A DNA stretch of 64,000 bases from an uncultured Arenicella sp. (GTDB lineage Bacteria; Pseudomonadota; Gammaproteobacteria; Arenicellales; Arenicellaceae), in the NCBI GenBank assembly GCA_938048185.1, contig CALIVT010000026.1, forward strand, positions 1-64,000, given 5' to 3'. Positions within the stretch are counted from its first letter, which is position 1, and each line of letters opens with the position of its first letter. Shown here piece after piece: positions 15,134-24,692 of the stretch. The translations under genes and the position numbers were made by a program. The notes under the pieces are model-generated. The model did not search any database, was not told where the DNA came from, and was given only the letters and a program-made list of their open reading frames with translations.

Positions 15134-17104
15134 ATGAAACGCGTAATCGGCACTCTTACTGCAACTCTCGTATTTGTGGGTTTAGTCGCGGGCTTAGTTG
15201 CCGGCTGTAGCAATAATCGTGCTACGCCGATCGACCCAAATGTTGCCGGCAGTGTCGCTGCACTAAAGACGCCGGTATCAGAATACAGCGCCGAGGCCTT
15301 CTTTGAAACAACAAGCTTTTCGGCCGCCGCATCGACTGGCTTCGCATACTCTCCTGACGATAGCGCCATATTGCTAAACAGTGACGAGTCCGGTGTCTTT
15401 AATGTCTATGAGGTAAACACTAAAACGAGTGAACGTGAACAACTTACCGCGTCAAAAACGAACGCAAATTTTGGTTTAAGTTTCTTCCCAAATGATCGGC
15501 GTATTCTATTTACTGCGGACAATGGTGGTGATGAGTTGAGCCATATTTGGGTGCGCGAACTTGACGGCAGTGTGAAAGACTTAACTCCGACTGAAAACAC
15601 TAAAACGTTTTTTATTGATTGGTCACAAGATAATAGCGAATTTTACGTCGCGACGAATGAACGTGATGCTAAAGTTTTCGATGTCTACGCGTATAAAGCC
15701 GATGGTTATGGTCGTCGTAGCGTATTTGAGAATTCCGATGCCTTATCGATTAACGCAATCAGTAACGACGGTCGCTGGTTGGCGATGACTAAATCGCGCA
15801 CCAGTGCCGACTCGGATGTCTACTTGAAAGATCTAAACAGTCAGGAGGCCGCAAAACTTATTACCGAGCACGAGGGTAATATCGCCTACGGCGTTTATGC
15901 GTTCAGTCCCGACAGCAAAAATTTAATCTTGGCGACCAACGAGCATGGGGAATTTAATCAAGCTTGGTCGTACAACCTTAAGAGTGGTTCGATGGCGCTA
16001 TATGAAAGTGCAAATTGGGACATTAGCTTTGTCGGTTTTTCGAAAACCGGTAGATATAAGTACGTCGGCGTGAACGATGATGCGGTCGTAAAAATCAGTA
16101 TTACCGACCTTAATGACGGTGGCACTGTGACGCTGCCACCGTTGCCGATCGGCAATGTTCGAAATATCCGCTTTTCTAAAAACGACACTAAGCTCGCGTT
16201 TTTTCTAAACGGAGACACTAGCCCAAGCGATCTCTACACACTGGACATGGGAGGCGCAACCGCAAAACGTTTAACCACCGCGTTAAACCCCGCAATAGAC
16301 CAAAACGACTTAGTCGAAGCCTCGGTTGTGCGTTATGAAAGTTTTGACGGCACTGAGATTCCCAGCATTCTTTATCGACCAAAAAATGCATCAAAGAACA
16401 ATAAGGTACCGGCGCTCGTATTCGTGCATGGCGGCCCTGGCGGTCAAACAACGAAAGGTTATAGCGCCTTATTTCAACATCTAGTAAATCACGGCTATGC
16501 GGTGTTGGGTGCGAATAACCGCGGCTCGTCGGGTTATGGCAAAACATTCTTCCATATGGACGATAAAGCCCACGGCGAAGGTGATTTACAAGATATTGTT
16601 TGGGGGCGCAAGTACCTCGAGAGCCTGGAGTGGGTCGACGGAGATAAGGTCGGTATTATTGGTGGTTCATACGGCGGTTATATGGTTGCGGCCGCGCTCG
16701 CGTTCGAACCTGAGGTGTTTGATGTCGGCATCGATATTTTCGGTGTCACCAATTGGGTTCGTACCTTAAAATCTATCCCGCCGTGGTGGGAATCTTTTAA
16801 AGAGTCGTTGTACGACGAGATGGGTGACCCAGCCACCGACGAAGAACGTCATCGTCGGATCTCGCCGCTTTTCCATGCCCAAAACATTGTAAAACCCCTA
16901 ATGGTTATTCAGGGTGCTAACGACCCGCGGGTTTTACAGGTAGAAAGCGATGAGCTGGTTGCCGCCGTTAAAGCAAATAACGTTCCCGTTGAATATGTGA
17001 TTTTCCCCGACGAAGGTCACGGATTTAGGGCTAAGAAAAATAGAATTACTGCCTCCGAAGCGTATCTCAAGTTTTTGGACACCTATTTAGATCCGCAAGG
17101 GTAA
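15134..17104 (+). CDS. S9 prolyl-oligopeptidase family serine peptidase, lipoprotein
   Basis: This is 656 aa. A lipoprotein signal ends in VAGC at about residue 24. A WD40-like beta-propeller follows (about 60-400), then an alpha/beta-hydrolase peptidase domain. The catalytic triad is visible: Ser512 in GGSYGGYM, Asp597 in GANDPRV and His629 in DEGHGF; the HGGPG oxyanion motif and NNRGSSGYG are also present. The family cleaves short peptides, often dipeptides. Location: envelope-anchored. The ribosome site AGGAG lies 8 bases upstream of the ATG. It fits with the other exported peptidases here in peptide scavenging. Confidence 0.93.
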   Translation: MKRVIGTLTATLVFVGLVAGLVAGCSNNRATPIDPNVAGSVAALKTPVSEYSAEAFFETTSFSAAASTGFAYSPDDSAILLNSDESGVFNVYEVNTKTSEREQLTASKTNANFGLSFFPNDRRILFTADNGGDELSHIWVRELDGSVKDLTPTENTKTFFIDWSQDNSEFYVATNERDAKVFDVYAYKADGYGRRSVFENSDALSINAISNDGRWLAMTKSRTSADSDVYLKDLNSQEAAKLITEHEGNIAYGVYAFSPDSKNLILATNEHGEFNQAWSYNLKSGSMALYESANWDISFVGFSKTGRYKYVGVNDDAVVKISITDLNDGGTVTLPPLPIGNVRNIRFSKNDTKLAFFLNGDTSPSDLYTLDMGGATAKRLTTALNPAIDQNDLVEASVVRYESFDGTEIPSILYRPKNASKNNKVPALVFVHGGPGGQTTKGYSALFQHLVNHGYAVLGANNRGSSGYGKTFFHMDDKAHGEGDLQDIVWGRKYLESLEWVDGDKVGIIGGSYGGYMVAAALAFEPEVFDVGIDIFGVTNWVRTLKSIPPWWESFKESLYDEMGDPATDEERHRRISPLFHAQNIVKPLMVIQGANDPRVLQVESDELVAAVKANNVPVEYVIFPDEGHGFRAKKNRITASEAYLKFLDTYLDPQG

Positions 17105-17174
17105 GTTAACGTGCAACTCGCTCGTGGGTCTTGTTTTCTGGTAATTATCTAAGTTGCAATCAAGCCTGCTTATG

Positions 17175-17198
17175 GCCTCGATATCACTGCGTCGAGGC
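17175..17198 (+). terminator. Hairpin after the S9 peptidase gene
   Basis: GCCTCGA (17175-17181) pairs with TCGAGGC (17192-17198) across a 10-base loop, followed by TATTGTTAAC, only a weak U-tract. It may end the S9 transcript. Confidence 0.45.
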
Positions 17199-17363
17199 TA
17201 TTGTTAACTGACGCCGGTTTCATCTATCTGAATCTTCTGTAATCACCTCACACCAATTAATCGTTAGACTACGTCTTTCTAGAAACCCAAGAACGTTACT
17301 TTCTTCTGGCAGTTCTCTAAATGCTCAGAACCAGAAACGCACTAAAATTAAGCAAAGCAAACT

Positions 17364-18746
17364 GTGTTAGATAAATATTTTAAAGCCCTAAAACTCTATG
17401 GCTATTGCGCGACCGCATTGCTGTTAACATTAACGTCGGTGCAGGCACAACCCGATTCAACAGCACAGGCACTGCCTGACGTTGTGTCACAATCGGAGCA
17501 ATCATTGGTGCCTGAAACCTCAGCGGTGGATGATGTTGTGTTGTCCGAGCAAGAACAAGCCATACAAGAACCACTGCAAGAACCACTGCAAGAACCACTG
17601 CAATTACTCGGTGAGACGGTGGAGCCTGGAACCTCGTCTATCTTGACCTGGGATCTAGAGAGTAGTTTCTCAGATATTACTGCGCCAAGCTCGGTGCTGG
17701 TCGTAAACGGGACTAAGCCTGGGCCAACGCTTTGCCTGACTGCCGCGATTCATGGCGATGAACTCAACGGTATCGAAATTGTTCGCCGAGTTATGTACGA
17801 ACTTAAAGCCGATAAGCTAAGCGGTGCGGTCATTGGTGTGCCTATTGTTAATCTCGAAGGCTTTAAACGAGCTAGCCGTTACCTTCCTGATAGGCGTGAT
17901 CTAAACCGTTATTTTCCAGGGCGCTTGCGCGGTAGCTACGCCTCGCGTATTGCCTACTCGTTCTTCTATCAAATTGTTGATAAATGTAACTATCTAATTG
18001 ATATCCACACCGGTTCACTCGAGCGCACTAATTTTCCACAGATTCGGGCCAATCTTAGCGATCCATCGGTCGCTGACCTAGCGGGTAAGATGGGGTCGAT
18101 TGTTGTGTTGCAAAGCCGTGGCGGGTCTGGCACCTTGCGACGTGCCGCAACCGATGCTGGAATTCCCGCCGTTACCTTGGAGACCGGTGCGCCGAATAAT
18201 CTGCAAAAGAAAGCAGTCGAAGAAGGTGTCAAAACAATCGGTGCGGCCTTACGCTCGCTGGGTTTTACTTCTAAAAGTTTTTGGCAGGGTAGTAAAGAAC
18301 CGGTTTACTATCGCTCGCGATGGGTGCGTGCTAAGCAGGGCGGAATCTTGTTTAGTAAGGTCGCCTTAGGCGATAGCGTGAAAGAGGGCACCTTGCTTGG
18401 CCTATTAAGCAACCCGATTACTAATAAGACGACTGAGATTCGCTCGACACTAGAAGGTCGAGTAATTGGCATGGCACTAAACCAAATAATGTACCCGGGG
18501 TTTGCCGCGTATCACATTGGTCTTAAATCGTCGGCGGTCGAAGCGGCTCAGCCGCCCGAACCGGCAGATGAAGTCGAGCTTGACCTTGCTCAAACTGAGA
18601 AATTAGATGAGAATGGGGGGCAACCTACTGCTGTTGCAGCAGAGACTGTCTTGGCAAGCGAGCAAGACACCACAACAAAGCCACAAGTGCAAGAGGCGAC
18701 CACCATCGAAGAAATGGAGCTGCCAACGGCGGATAGCTCTGACTAA
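17364..18746 (+). CDS. Exported succinylglutamate desuccinylase/aspartoacylase-family hydrolase
   Basis: This is 460 aa from a GTG. A signal peptide (about 1-28) is followed by a low-complexity acidic linker containing three exact EPLQ repeats (12-bp units). The catalytic domain, about residues 95-390, is M14-like: zinc ligands in IHGDE and IDIHTG, with the NRYFPG segment and VTLETG carrying the catalytic glutamate. The C-terminal 70 residues are an acidic tail. Such enzymes cut an acyl or peptide amide at a zinc centre. It lies 49 bp before the retropepsin/transglutaminase/ligase operon and probably belongs to it. Confidence 0.88.
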   Translation: MLDKYFKALKLYGYCATALLLTLTSVQAQPDSTAQALPDVVSQSEQSLVPETSAVDDVVLSEQEQAIQEPLQEPLQEPLQLLGETVEPGTSSILTWDLESSFSDITAPSSVLVVNGTKPGPTLCLTAAIHGDELNGIEIVRRVMYELKADKLSGAVIGVPIVNLEGFKRASRYLPDRRDLNRYFPGRLRGSYASRIAYSFFYQIVDKCNYLIDIHTGSLERTNFPQIRANLSDPSVADLAGKMGSIVVLQSRGGSGTLRRAATDAGIPAVTLETGAPNNLQKKAVEEGVKTIGAALRSLGFTSKSFWQGSKEPVYYRSRWVRAKQGGILFSKVALGDSVKEGTLLGLLSNPITNKTTEIRSTLEGRVIGMALNQIMYPGFAAYHIGLKSSAVEAAQPPEPADEVELDLAQTEKLDENGGQPTAVAAETVLASEQDTTTKPQVQEATTIEEMELPTADSSD

Positions 18747-18795
18747 GACGTGATGGCCTGTAGATCAATACCCCCACAGAAGAAATATTACGTAG

Positions 18796-19542
18796 ATGCC
18801 AAACCCTTTATTACACACTGCGCGTTCAGTTGCATTGCTAGCATGCTTACCACTTGTTGTTTCTTGTGCCAGCAATATTTCGTCAAGCAATGCAGAGTTG
18901 ACGCCGTTAGATCTTGAAAACGCGACGAGTGCGATTAACACCTCAATAGAGTCGGTTAACTCCAATATTGAGTCACTGCGCGACGATTTAGACGAGCAGT
19001 ATTCACAGATTTGCGAAGCGCAACACAGCCAGCTTAAAGGTAGCTACGCCACGGCGAAAAAGCGATTAGCCTCAAGCCGGAAAAAGTACGCGGCGTTAGA
19101 GAAACGTTGCGAAGCGAAAAGCGTGATTGGAAAACTGCTTTTCGGCGCAGTCGAAAACGTGAAGTTGTTGGATGAAAAGCTCACTTTTTCAGCTCGAATT
19201 GATACTGGCGCCGAAACATCATCGCTGGGAGTCTATAGCTTGCAAGACTTCGAGCGTGACGGTAAAACGTGGGTTAAGTTCAAGCTGGTTGATGAGAAGT
19301 CAGCGCCGACTTACGAATACCGCGTGACCGGGCGTGTTAGCATCAAACAAAATGCAAGCAGTGCTGAAGATGAACGGTTTGAGATTAAAATGAGTATTCG
19401 AATTGGCCAAAAAAATTATCCGCGGCAAGTCTTCAATCTTAGCGACCGCAGTTATTTGGAACACCAAGTGATGATTGGCCGCAGTTTTTTAACAGACGTG
19501 GCCATTGTTGACACCGGGTCGAAGTATCGTTTGAAGAAGTAA
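18796..19542 (+). CDS. Retropepsin-like (RimB-type) aspartic peptidase lipoprotein
   Basis: This is 248 aa. A lipoprotein signal ends in LVVSC (Cys24), followed by a helical, probably coiled-coil stretch (about 40-105) and a C-terminal retropepsin-like domain of the COG4067 group, often annotated ATP-dependent zinc protease. The aspartic motif is ARIDTGAETSSL (Asp136); the domain ends in MIGRSFLTDVAIVDTG. Retropepsins act as dimers, each giving one aspartate. It is 6 bp from the next gene. Known association: RimK-like ligases are often encoded next to this family. Confidence 0.87.
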   Translation: MPNPLLHTARSVALLACLPLVVSCASNISSSNAELTPLDLENATSAINTSIESVNSNIESLRDDLDEQYSQICEAQHSQLKGSYATAKKRLASSRKKYAALEKRCEAKSVIGKLLFGAVENVKLLDEKLTFSARIDTGAETSSLGVYSLQDFERDGKTWVKFKLVDEKSAPTYEYRVTGRVSIKQNASSAEDERFEIKMSIRIGQKNYPRQVFNLSDRSYLEHQVMIGRSFLTDVAIVDTGSKYRLKK

Positions 19543-19548
19543 ACTACG

Positions 19549-21036
19549 ATGACGTCACGCTTACCCTTCCTTTTTCTGATATTTGTTTTACTGCTTGTTG
19601 GTATTAGCAACATTTACTACCGCCACGTGCATAATGGTGTGCCCCTGACGCCGGGTCAGCGTATTGATATATGGCAAGTTGAAGCTGAGGTGACGTTTAC
19701 CGGCGTGGGTAAGCCGGTCACGGTGTCGCTTAATTTACCGCGTGACAGACAGTTTGAATTAATTGAAGAATTCACCGCATCGCCAGCGTATGGCGTCACG
19801 ATAAGCCGTGACGGAGGCGATTCGAAAGCAGTGTGGAGCAAGCGAGAGGTTCGCGGCTCACAAACTCTCTATTATAAGGCTTCATTCAAAAACGCGCTCG
19901 ATCCGCCGTCGGATGAGGGACCCACTGAAATCTCCGAAATACCCTTTCAGGCTGAACCTTATGAAAGCAGCGCCAAATCTTTATTAGCCCAAGCTCGAAA
20001 CAAATCAGGGAGTCAAAGCACCTTTATCGACCAGGTGGTGCAGTTAATAAATTCTGATGATCAGAATATGGCGATGTTGTTGTCTCGTTACTCGCGCACT
20101 AACGCATTTGCTTTGTTAATGGAGTATGCGCAATTCCCGATCAAGAGAGTACGCGGATTACAACTAGAGGACGAGCGTCGTAACCAGTCGTTGATACCGT
20201 TGATAAAGGTTTGGGTAGATAATGAATGGCGCTTGCTTAACCTCGGGAACGTCGCATTGGACGAAGAGGTTCCATTACTGATTTGGGTTGAAGATGAACC
20301 GTCCGTACTTGACGTCACGGGTGGCGAAGATTCCTCACTGCGCTTTGCCATCAGCAAGTTCAGTACGAGCGCTGTGCGCGAGGCGAACAATGTTGCTCGA
20401 GACAAAAGCTGGGGGTTTGGTTTGTACAGCTTGCCGATCGCGGAACAAAATCTTTTCCGTAGTATTTTGTTGCTGCCGCTGGGCGCGCTCGTGGTTGTGT
20501 TTTTACGCATCATGATTGGGATTCGTTGCAGCGGCACGTTTATGCCGGTGTTGATCGCCACCTCTTTTATTCAAACTGAATTGCTCAATGGGTTGTTAGG
20601 GTTCACCCTAGTCGTTGCTGTCGGCTTAATGATTCGTAGTTATTTGTCGCACTTAAACCTGTTAATGGTGTCACGAATATCGGCGGTGGTGATTGTGGTG
20701 ATCGGCATAATAATTGCGTTTACTATCTTTGCATTTCGGATGGGGCTCACTGAAGCACTGACCATTACTTTTTTTCCGATGGTTATTATGGCCTGGACCA
20801 TAGAGCGTATGTCCATACTGTGGGAAGAGGAAGGCGCGCATGAAGTGCTGGTACAGGGTGGGGGTAGCTTATTTATCGCGCTGATTGCCTATCTTCTTAT
20901 GGATAATTATCTAATGCGTCACTGGGCCTTTAACTTCTTAGGTGTGCATGCCTTGATTATGGCGGCGGTCTTGATGATGGGCCAATACACCGGTTATCGA
21001 TTGCTCGAACTGCGTCGTTTCAAGGCGCTCGGCTAG
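19549..21036 (+). CDS. Inactive-transglutaminase/7-TM membrane protein
   Basis: This 495-aa protein has one N-terminal TM (about 5-22), a periplasmic region of some 280 residues that includes an inactive transglutaminase-like domain, and a C-terminal block of about seven TM helices (about 305-480) with FLRIMIGIRCSGTFMPVLIA. This architecture is the 7TM inactive transglutaminase family of gammaproteobacteria, whose function is unknown. It is 6 bp from the genes on either side, so it is co-translated with the retropepsin and the ligase. Its probable role is a membrane scaffold presenting a peptide substrate. Confidence 0.88.
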   Translation: MTSRLPFLFLIFVLLLVGISNIYYRHVHNGVPLTPGQRIDIWQVEAEVTFTGVGKPVTVSLNLPRDRQFELIEEFTASPAYGVTISRDGGDSKAVWSKREVRGSQTLYYKASFKNALDPPSDEGPTEISEIPFQAEPYESSAKSLLAQARNKSGSQSTFIDQVVQLINSDDQNMAMLLSRYSRTNAFALLMEYAQFPIKRVRGLQLEDERRNQSLIPLIKVWVDNEWRLLNLGNVALDEEVPLLIWVEDEPSVLDVTGGEDSSLRFAISKFSTSAVREANNVARDKSWGFGLYSLPIAEQNLFRSILLLPLGALVVVFLRIMIGIRCSGTFMPVLIATSFIQTELLNGLLGFTLVVAVGLMIRSYLSHLNLLMVSRISAVVIVVIGIIIAFTIFAFRMGLTEALTITFFPMVIMAWTIERMSILWEEEGAHEVLVQGGGSLFIALIAYLLMDNYLMRHWAFNFLGVHALIMAAVLMMGQYTGYRLLELRRFKALG

Positions 21037-21042
21037 CGGTAT

Positions 21043-22008
21043 TTGTTCGCGATGTTTGGTCTAGCAAAATCAAGCACACTGCGCGCACGCGGTGTGATGG
21101 GTATGAATCAACGCAACATTTCATACATTGCTCGATATAATGACCGAAGCCTATACCCAAACGTAGACAACAAGTTACGCACTAAAGAGCTCGCGTTGGA
21201 AGAAGGTATTGCTGTTCCTGACTTACTCGGGACCGTATCGTATCAGCATGATGTTGAGGAGGTGTTTGATATGCTTCCCAAGGATCAAGGGTTTTGCATA
21301 AAACCGAGTAAGGGCAGCGGCGGCAAAGGCATTTTGGTTATCACTAGCCGTGACGAAAATGGTTTTATGAAAGCGTCGGGCAGTTACGTACAAGAGCAAG
21401 ATATCGTTCGCCATATTTCTAACATACTTGCTGGCTTATTTAGCCTTGGCGGTGATGCTGATGTGGCAATGGTCGAGGCTTTAATTGAGTTTGATCCGAT
21501 CTTCGCTGGATACAGTCATGAAGGTGTGCCCGATATTCGTCTGATTGTATTCAAAGGTTATCCAGTAATGGCCATGTTGCGCCTAGCGACGCACGCGAGT
21601 GACGGCAAAGCTAATTTGCACCAAGGTGCGGTTGGGGTCGGCCTTGATATTACGACGGGCAACGCTATTTCAGCCGTACAATACAGCGAGTTGGTTACGC
21701 ACCATCCAGACACCGACAAAGTGCTACGCGACATCTCCATTGAAAATTGGCGCTCTTTAATGACCTTGGCGTCAAAGTGTTATGAAGTCTCTGGTCTGGG
21801 GTATTTGGGCGTGGACCTGGTATTGGATAAACACCGCGGGCCACTGGTGTTGGAGCTCAATGCGCGACCAGGTTTAGCGATTCAAATTGCCAATCAAAAA
21901 GGCATGTTAGAAAACTTAAGACATATTGAGTCGCTTAAGCTTCGACGTGCACTAAACGTGGAGCAACGGATAGACTACGTACTAGAAAATTTCGCTGTAG
22001 GTCGTTAG
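21043..22008 (+). CDS. RimK-related ATP-grasp ligase (alpha-L-glutamate ligase-like)
   Basis: This 321-aa protein belongs to the RimK-related group found in gammaproteobacteria beside retropepsin and 7-TM genes. ATP-grasp elements are visible: the lysine and glycine loop in CIKPSKGSGGKGILVI, and the metal-binding end VLELNARPGLAIQ. Such ligases join an amino acid, typically glutamate, to a carboxyl group at ATP cost. No signal or TM is present, so it is cytosolic. It is the last gene of the tight operon. The substrate of this subgroup is not known to me. Confidence 0.9.
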   Translation: MFAMFGLAKSSTLRARGVMGMNQRNISYIARYNDRSLYPNVDNKLRTKELALEEGIAVPDLLGTVSYQHDVEEVFDMLPKDQGFCIKPSKGSGGKGILVITSRDENGFMKASGSYVQEQDIVRHISNILAGLFSLGGDADVAMVEALIEFDPIFAGYSHEGVPDIRLIVFKGYPVMAMLRLATHASDGKANLHQGAVGVGLDITTGNAISAVQYSELVTHHPDTDKVLRDISIENWRSLMTLASKCYEVSGLGYLGVDLVLDKHRGPLVLELNARPGLAIQIANQKGMLENLRHIESLKLRRALNVEQRIDYVLENFAVGR

Positions 22009-22199
22009 TTCTCAGTGGGCCTTGATTGCGAGTGCGTCCCTTAAGTTTTTGAAAAAGATTTTAGCCAGTTTTTGACAGGTCCTGTAATTTTTACAATAGA
22101 TAATAGTCTTGCAGGCTTGATAGTATTATATTTGTACCCGAAAACCATCGAGGTGATCGATTGGTGGTGGCCTTAAGTTGGCCTTGTATTGCGTCGAAA

Positions 22200-22280
22200 C
22201 TACTTTTTATCCGTACTGCTTTTTATCCAAACTGCTTTTTATCCAAACTGCTTTGTCCTCTAAACTACTTTGCTCCGAAG
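22200..22280. repeat. 16-17-bp tandem repeat, about five copies
   Basis: CTGCTTTTTATCCAAA and variants begin at 22200, 22216, 22232, 22248 and 22265. Copies 2 and 3 are identical and the outer ones decayed. The array fills the leader of the M48 gene and carries an accidental open frame. Confidence 0.9.
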
Positions 22281-22282
22281 CT

Positions 22283-23128
22283 ATGAAAATGACACAAAAA
22301 TTTAAACTACCTGCGATAAAAACTCGAAAATTGGGCTTTTTGTTTGCCTTGGCTTTGAGCTTATCTGCCTGCACAACCGCTACTAAAAATTTCGAATCGG
22401 GCACTATCCCCGCGTATAAGACGGTCGACGAGACGGTGGTTGAAACTAATAAATCTCGGCTCGACGCGATGATGGACGAGCAAGGGGTAGAGCTGTCCCA
22501 GAGCGGTGCGGAGTTCGAACGAGTTAAACGCATAATTGATCGTTTATCGGCCACAGCCGACATTCAGCAAAGCCTAGACGTTTACACCGCTGAAGCCGGT
22601 GAACAGGTAAACGCGTTCGCAATGGGCGGCAATACCATTGTGGTTTATAACGAATTGTTACGCCGCCTGCCCAAGGACGAGGAGCTTGCGGTTGTGCTTG
22701 CGCATGAGGTTGCGCATATACTCGGCGGCCATAATGGGGACCGGACGATGCAGAAACGCAGCGGTGCGGTCGGCATTCTCGGCGGCCTAGCGCAAATTGT
22801 GGTATTGGTTGCGACCGAAGGCAATGCTGACGCGGGCGAGCTTGCCGGCGCCGGTGTGTCGGCGCTGGGTACGGGGGTGGTGCTTTCTTACGGACGCGCG
22901 ATGGAGCACGAGGCCGATCATATTGGAATGTTATTAATGGCGAAGTCGGGATACGACCCGAAGAACGCGATTAAAGTCTGGGGTAAAGCATCAGAAGTTC
23001 TTGGCGCAGGCGCTGGAGTGAGTTTCCTTAGTTCCCATCCGTCGCACGGTAATCGTAAAAAACGCTTGGAAAAAGATTACGTGTACGCTGAGCCGCTTTA
23101 CGCTGAATCGCAAAGTTCGTCGAATTAA
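22283..23128 (+). CDS. M48-family metallopeptidase lipoprotein
   Basis: This is 281 aa from the ATG at 22283 (the next ATG, 22289, is also possible). The extended open frame upstream runs through the tandem repeat and is rejected. A lipoprotein signal ends in LSAC. The M48 zinc site is VLAHEVAHILGGH (HEXXH, first His about residue 141) with the third ligand in EHEADHIGM. Members of this group (LoiP/BepA-like) act on outer-membrane proteins in the periplasm. It ends near DPKNAIKVW and SHPSHGNR, usual for the family. No linked partner. Confidence 0.92.
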   Translation: MKMTQKFKLPAIKTRKLGFLFALALSLSACTTATKNFESGTIPAYKTVDETVVETNKSRLDAMMDEQGVELSQSGAEFERVKRIIDRLSATADIQQSLDVYTAEAGEQVNAFAMGGNTIVVYNELLRRLPKDEELAVVLAHEVAHILGGHNGDRTMQKRSGAVGILGGLAQIVVLVATEGNADAGELAGAGVSALGTGVVLSYGRAMEHEADHIGMLLMAKSGYDPKNAIKVWGKASEVLGAGAGVSFLSSHPSHGNRKKRLEKDYVYAEPLYAESQSSSN

Positions 23129-23192
23129 TAAATCGCTCAACTCGCTGTTGTTGGCGTCAAGGTTAAGCAGTTCAGTGCACAGATAGCTAGTC

Positions 23193-23612
23193 ATGCCGCA
23201 GTCGTTAATACATGTCGCGTTGGTTGTTGAAGACTATGACGACGCTATTGAGTTCTATACTCAAAAGCTTAATTTTGAACTTGTCGAAGATAGTTATGTG
23301 CCAGAGCAAGATAAACGATGGGTGGTCGTGTCGCCACCGGGCTCAGGTGGTGCAACCTTATTGTTAGCGCGAGCCTCAAACGCCGAACAAAAAAAGTTTA
23401 TTGGTAATCAGGCTGGTGGTCGTGTGTTTCTTTTTTTAAAAACAGATGACTTTTGGCGCGATTACGAGCAGATGAAAGCGCGCGGCATCGAATTTGAACG
23501 CGAGCCTCAGCAGCAAGACTACGGAACCGTCGCTGTATTTAAAGACCTTTACGGCAACCTTTGGGATTTACTTGAACTAAGCCCTGGCCACTCGATGTAT
23601 GAGCGTATTTGA
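23193..23612 (+). CDS. VOC-family (glyoxalase-like) protein
   Basis: This is a 139-aa single-chain vicinal-oxygen-chelate protein with two beta-alpha-beta-beta-beta modules. HVALVVEDYDDAIEFYTQKL opens the first (His7 a metal ligand) and AVFKDLYGNLWDLLE closes the second, with the final Glu as a likely ligand. These are metal-dependent lyases, isomerases or resistance proteins; the reaction cannot be told from sequence. Cytosolic. Standing alone, 64 bp after the M48 gene. Confidence 0.88.
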   Translation: MPQSLIHVALVVEDYDDAIEFYTQKLNFELVEDSYVPEQDKRWVVVSPPGSGGATLLLARASNAEQKKFIGNQAGGRVFLFLKTDDFWRDYEQMKARGIEFEREPQQQDYGTVAVFKDLYGNLWDLLELSPGHSMYERI

Positions 23613-23821
23613 TTTAAGAACTATTGCCCACATTGGTTGATCTAAGGTAGCGTGAGCTTCACGTTTCCCAAGGTTATGGTGTATCGCGATTATAGTCGGC
23701 CAGTACGATAGTGAGACTGATTGCTAAAGGGTATTTCTTAGCTATACTCGAGTTAATGAAATACGCGATTTTGAACACCCAAGCTGAATGCTCGCATTGT
23801 CTTAATATGGATAGCTGAACG

Positions 23822-24307
23822 ATGGTTGATAGAGTTTTCTTAGGCATTTCGATTATGCTTTTCTGTATTGGCATCTCATTGCCAATGTTCACCCTGCAAA
23901 AATTCTTTGTCGTAAACGACACATTCTCATTGCTTGGTGGGGTCTATCAGTTAGTGCTCGCTAAAGAGGCACTATTAGCGAGCGTGATTTTTGGCTTCAG
24001 TGTCGTCACGCCAATTTTAAAATTTTCGTTGTCTTGGTTAGTGTTAAGTATTGACGAGGTAAATGAATCAAAGCGTTTATTTGCTATTCGAAAACTAGCG
24101 ATGATTTGCAAATGGTCCATGGCGGATGTTTTTATTATTGCGATCTTAGCGGCAACGATTAAGCTAGGTGGCTTAGCAACAGTGAAAATCCATATAGGGC
24201 TGATATTTTTCGCGGCCTATGTTTTGCTATCGATGATATTGACGCATCGCTTGTTGCGAAATTATTCCTTACAGCCGACGTTAGACACAGCAATACGTCA
24301 GCCCTGA
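23822..24307 (+). CDS. PqiA-domain (paraquat-inducible A family) membrane protein
   Basis: This 161-aa protein has four TM helices corresponding to one PqiA domain: an LPMFTLQKFFVVNDTFSLLGG segment after TM1, then KWSMADVFIIAIL and GLIFFAAYVLLSMIL, both family hallmarks. Full PqiA proteins have two such domains and zinc-ribbon cysteines; this is the single-domain, cysteine-less form. The family supports lipid transport with MCE proteins (PqiB), but no MCE gene is adjacent. Confidence 0.85.
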   Translation: MVDRVFLGISIMLFCIGISLPMFTLQKFFVVNDTFSLLGGVYQLVLAKEALLASVIFGFSVVTPILKFSLSWLVLSIDEVNESKRLFAIRKLAMICKWSMADVFIIAILAATIKLGGLATVKIHIGLIFFAAYVLLSMILTHRLLRNYSLQPTLDTAIRQP

Positions 24308-24692
24308 ACCAACACCGCTGAGCGTCCTAACGGTTTTTTTGCGCACAGGAAACGTATCTTTTCTTAATTTAATCTCGTCTTGCTTGTGGCAATTCACGCG
24401 AAATTGGTCTTTTTGGCGTTTCTCCTGGGCGATATTTTGGGGCGCATATAAACCTAAGCTAGTGGGCGCGCGTTCACCGATATATTTCTCTTTGTGTGAT
24501 ATTGACCAATTGTCCATTTAATCCTATAGTGAATTTTGAGACGCTAGTAAGTTTTTGATATAGCGCTAATTTATTGTTGTCGCTCATGCGACCACCTAGT
24601 TTTTTTGCTAAAACCTAGTGAAATTTCTGTCGGAAAAGGAGGGAAAAATCGCCGCATATTAATCTATCTGATAACACCACGTGAGAGAAATT
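24308..24692 (+). other. Intergenic leader, no convincing gene
   Basis: The 385 bp before the first TonB receptor hold short open frames without ribosome sites or codon bias. GTCGC-TCAT-GCGAC (24579-24592), followed closely by CACCTAGTTTTTTT, resembles an intrinsic terminator or attenuator. Confidence 0.5.

Noticed and set aside
22178-22282. Longer N-terminus for the M48 lipoprotein
   Set aside because: The extension reads through the tandem repeat and would bury the lipoprotein signal starting at 22283.
24339-24521. 60-codon frame before the first TonB receptor
   Set aside because: Tryptophan and phenylalanine content is erratic, no ribosome site, and it is likely leader sequence.
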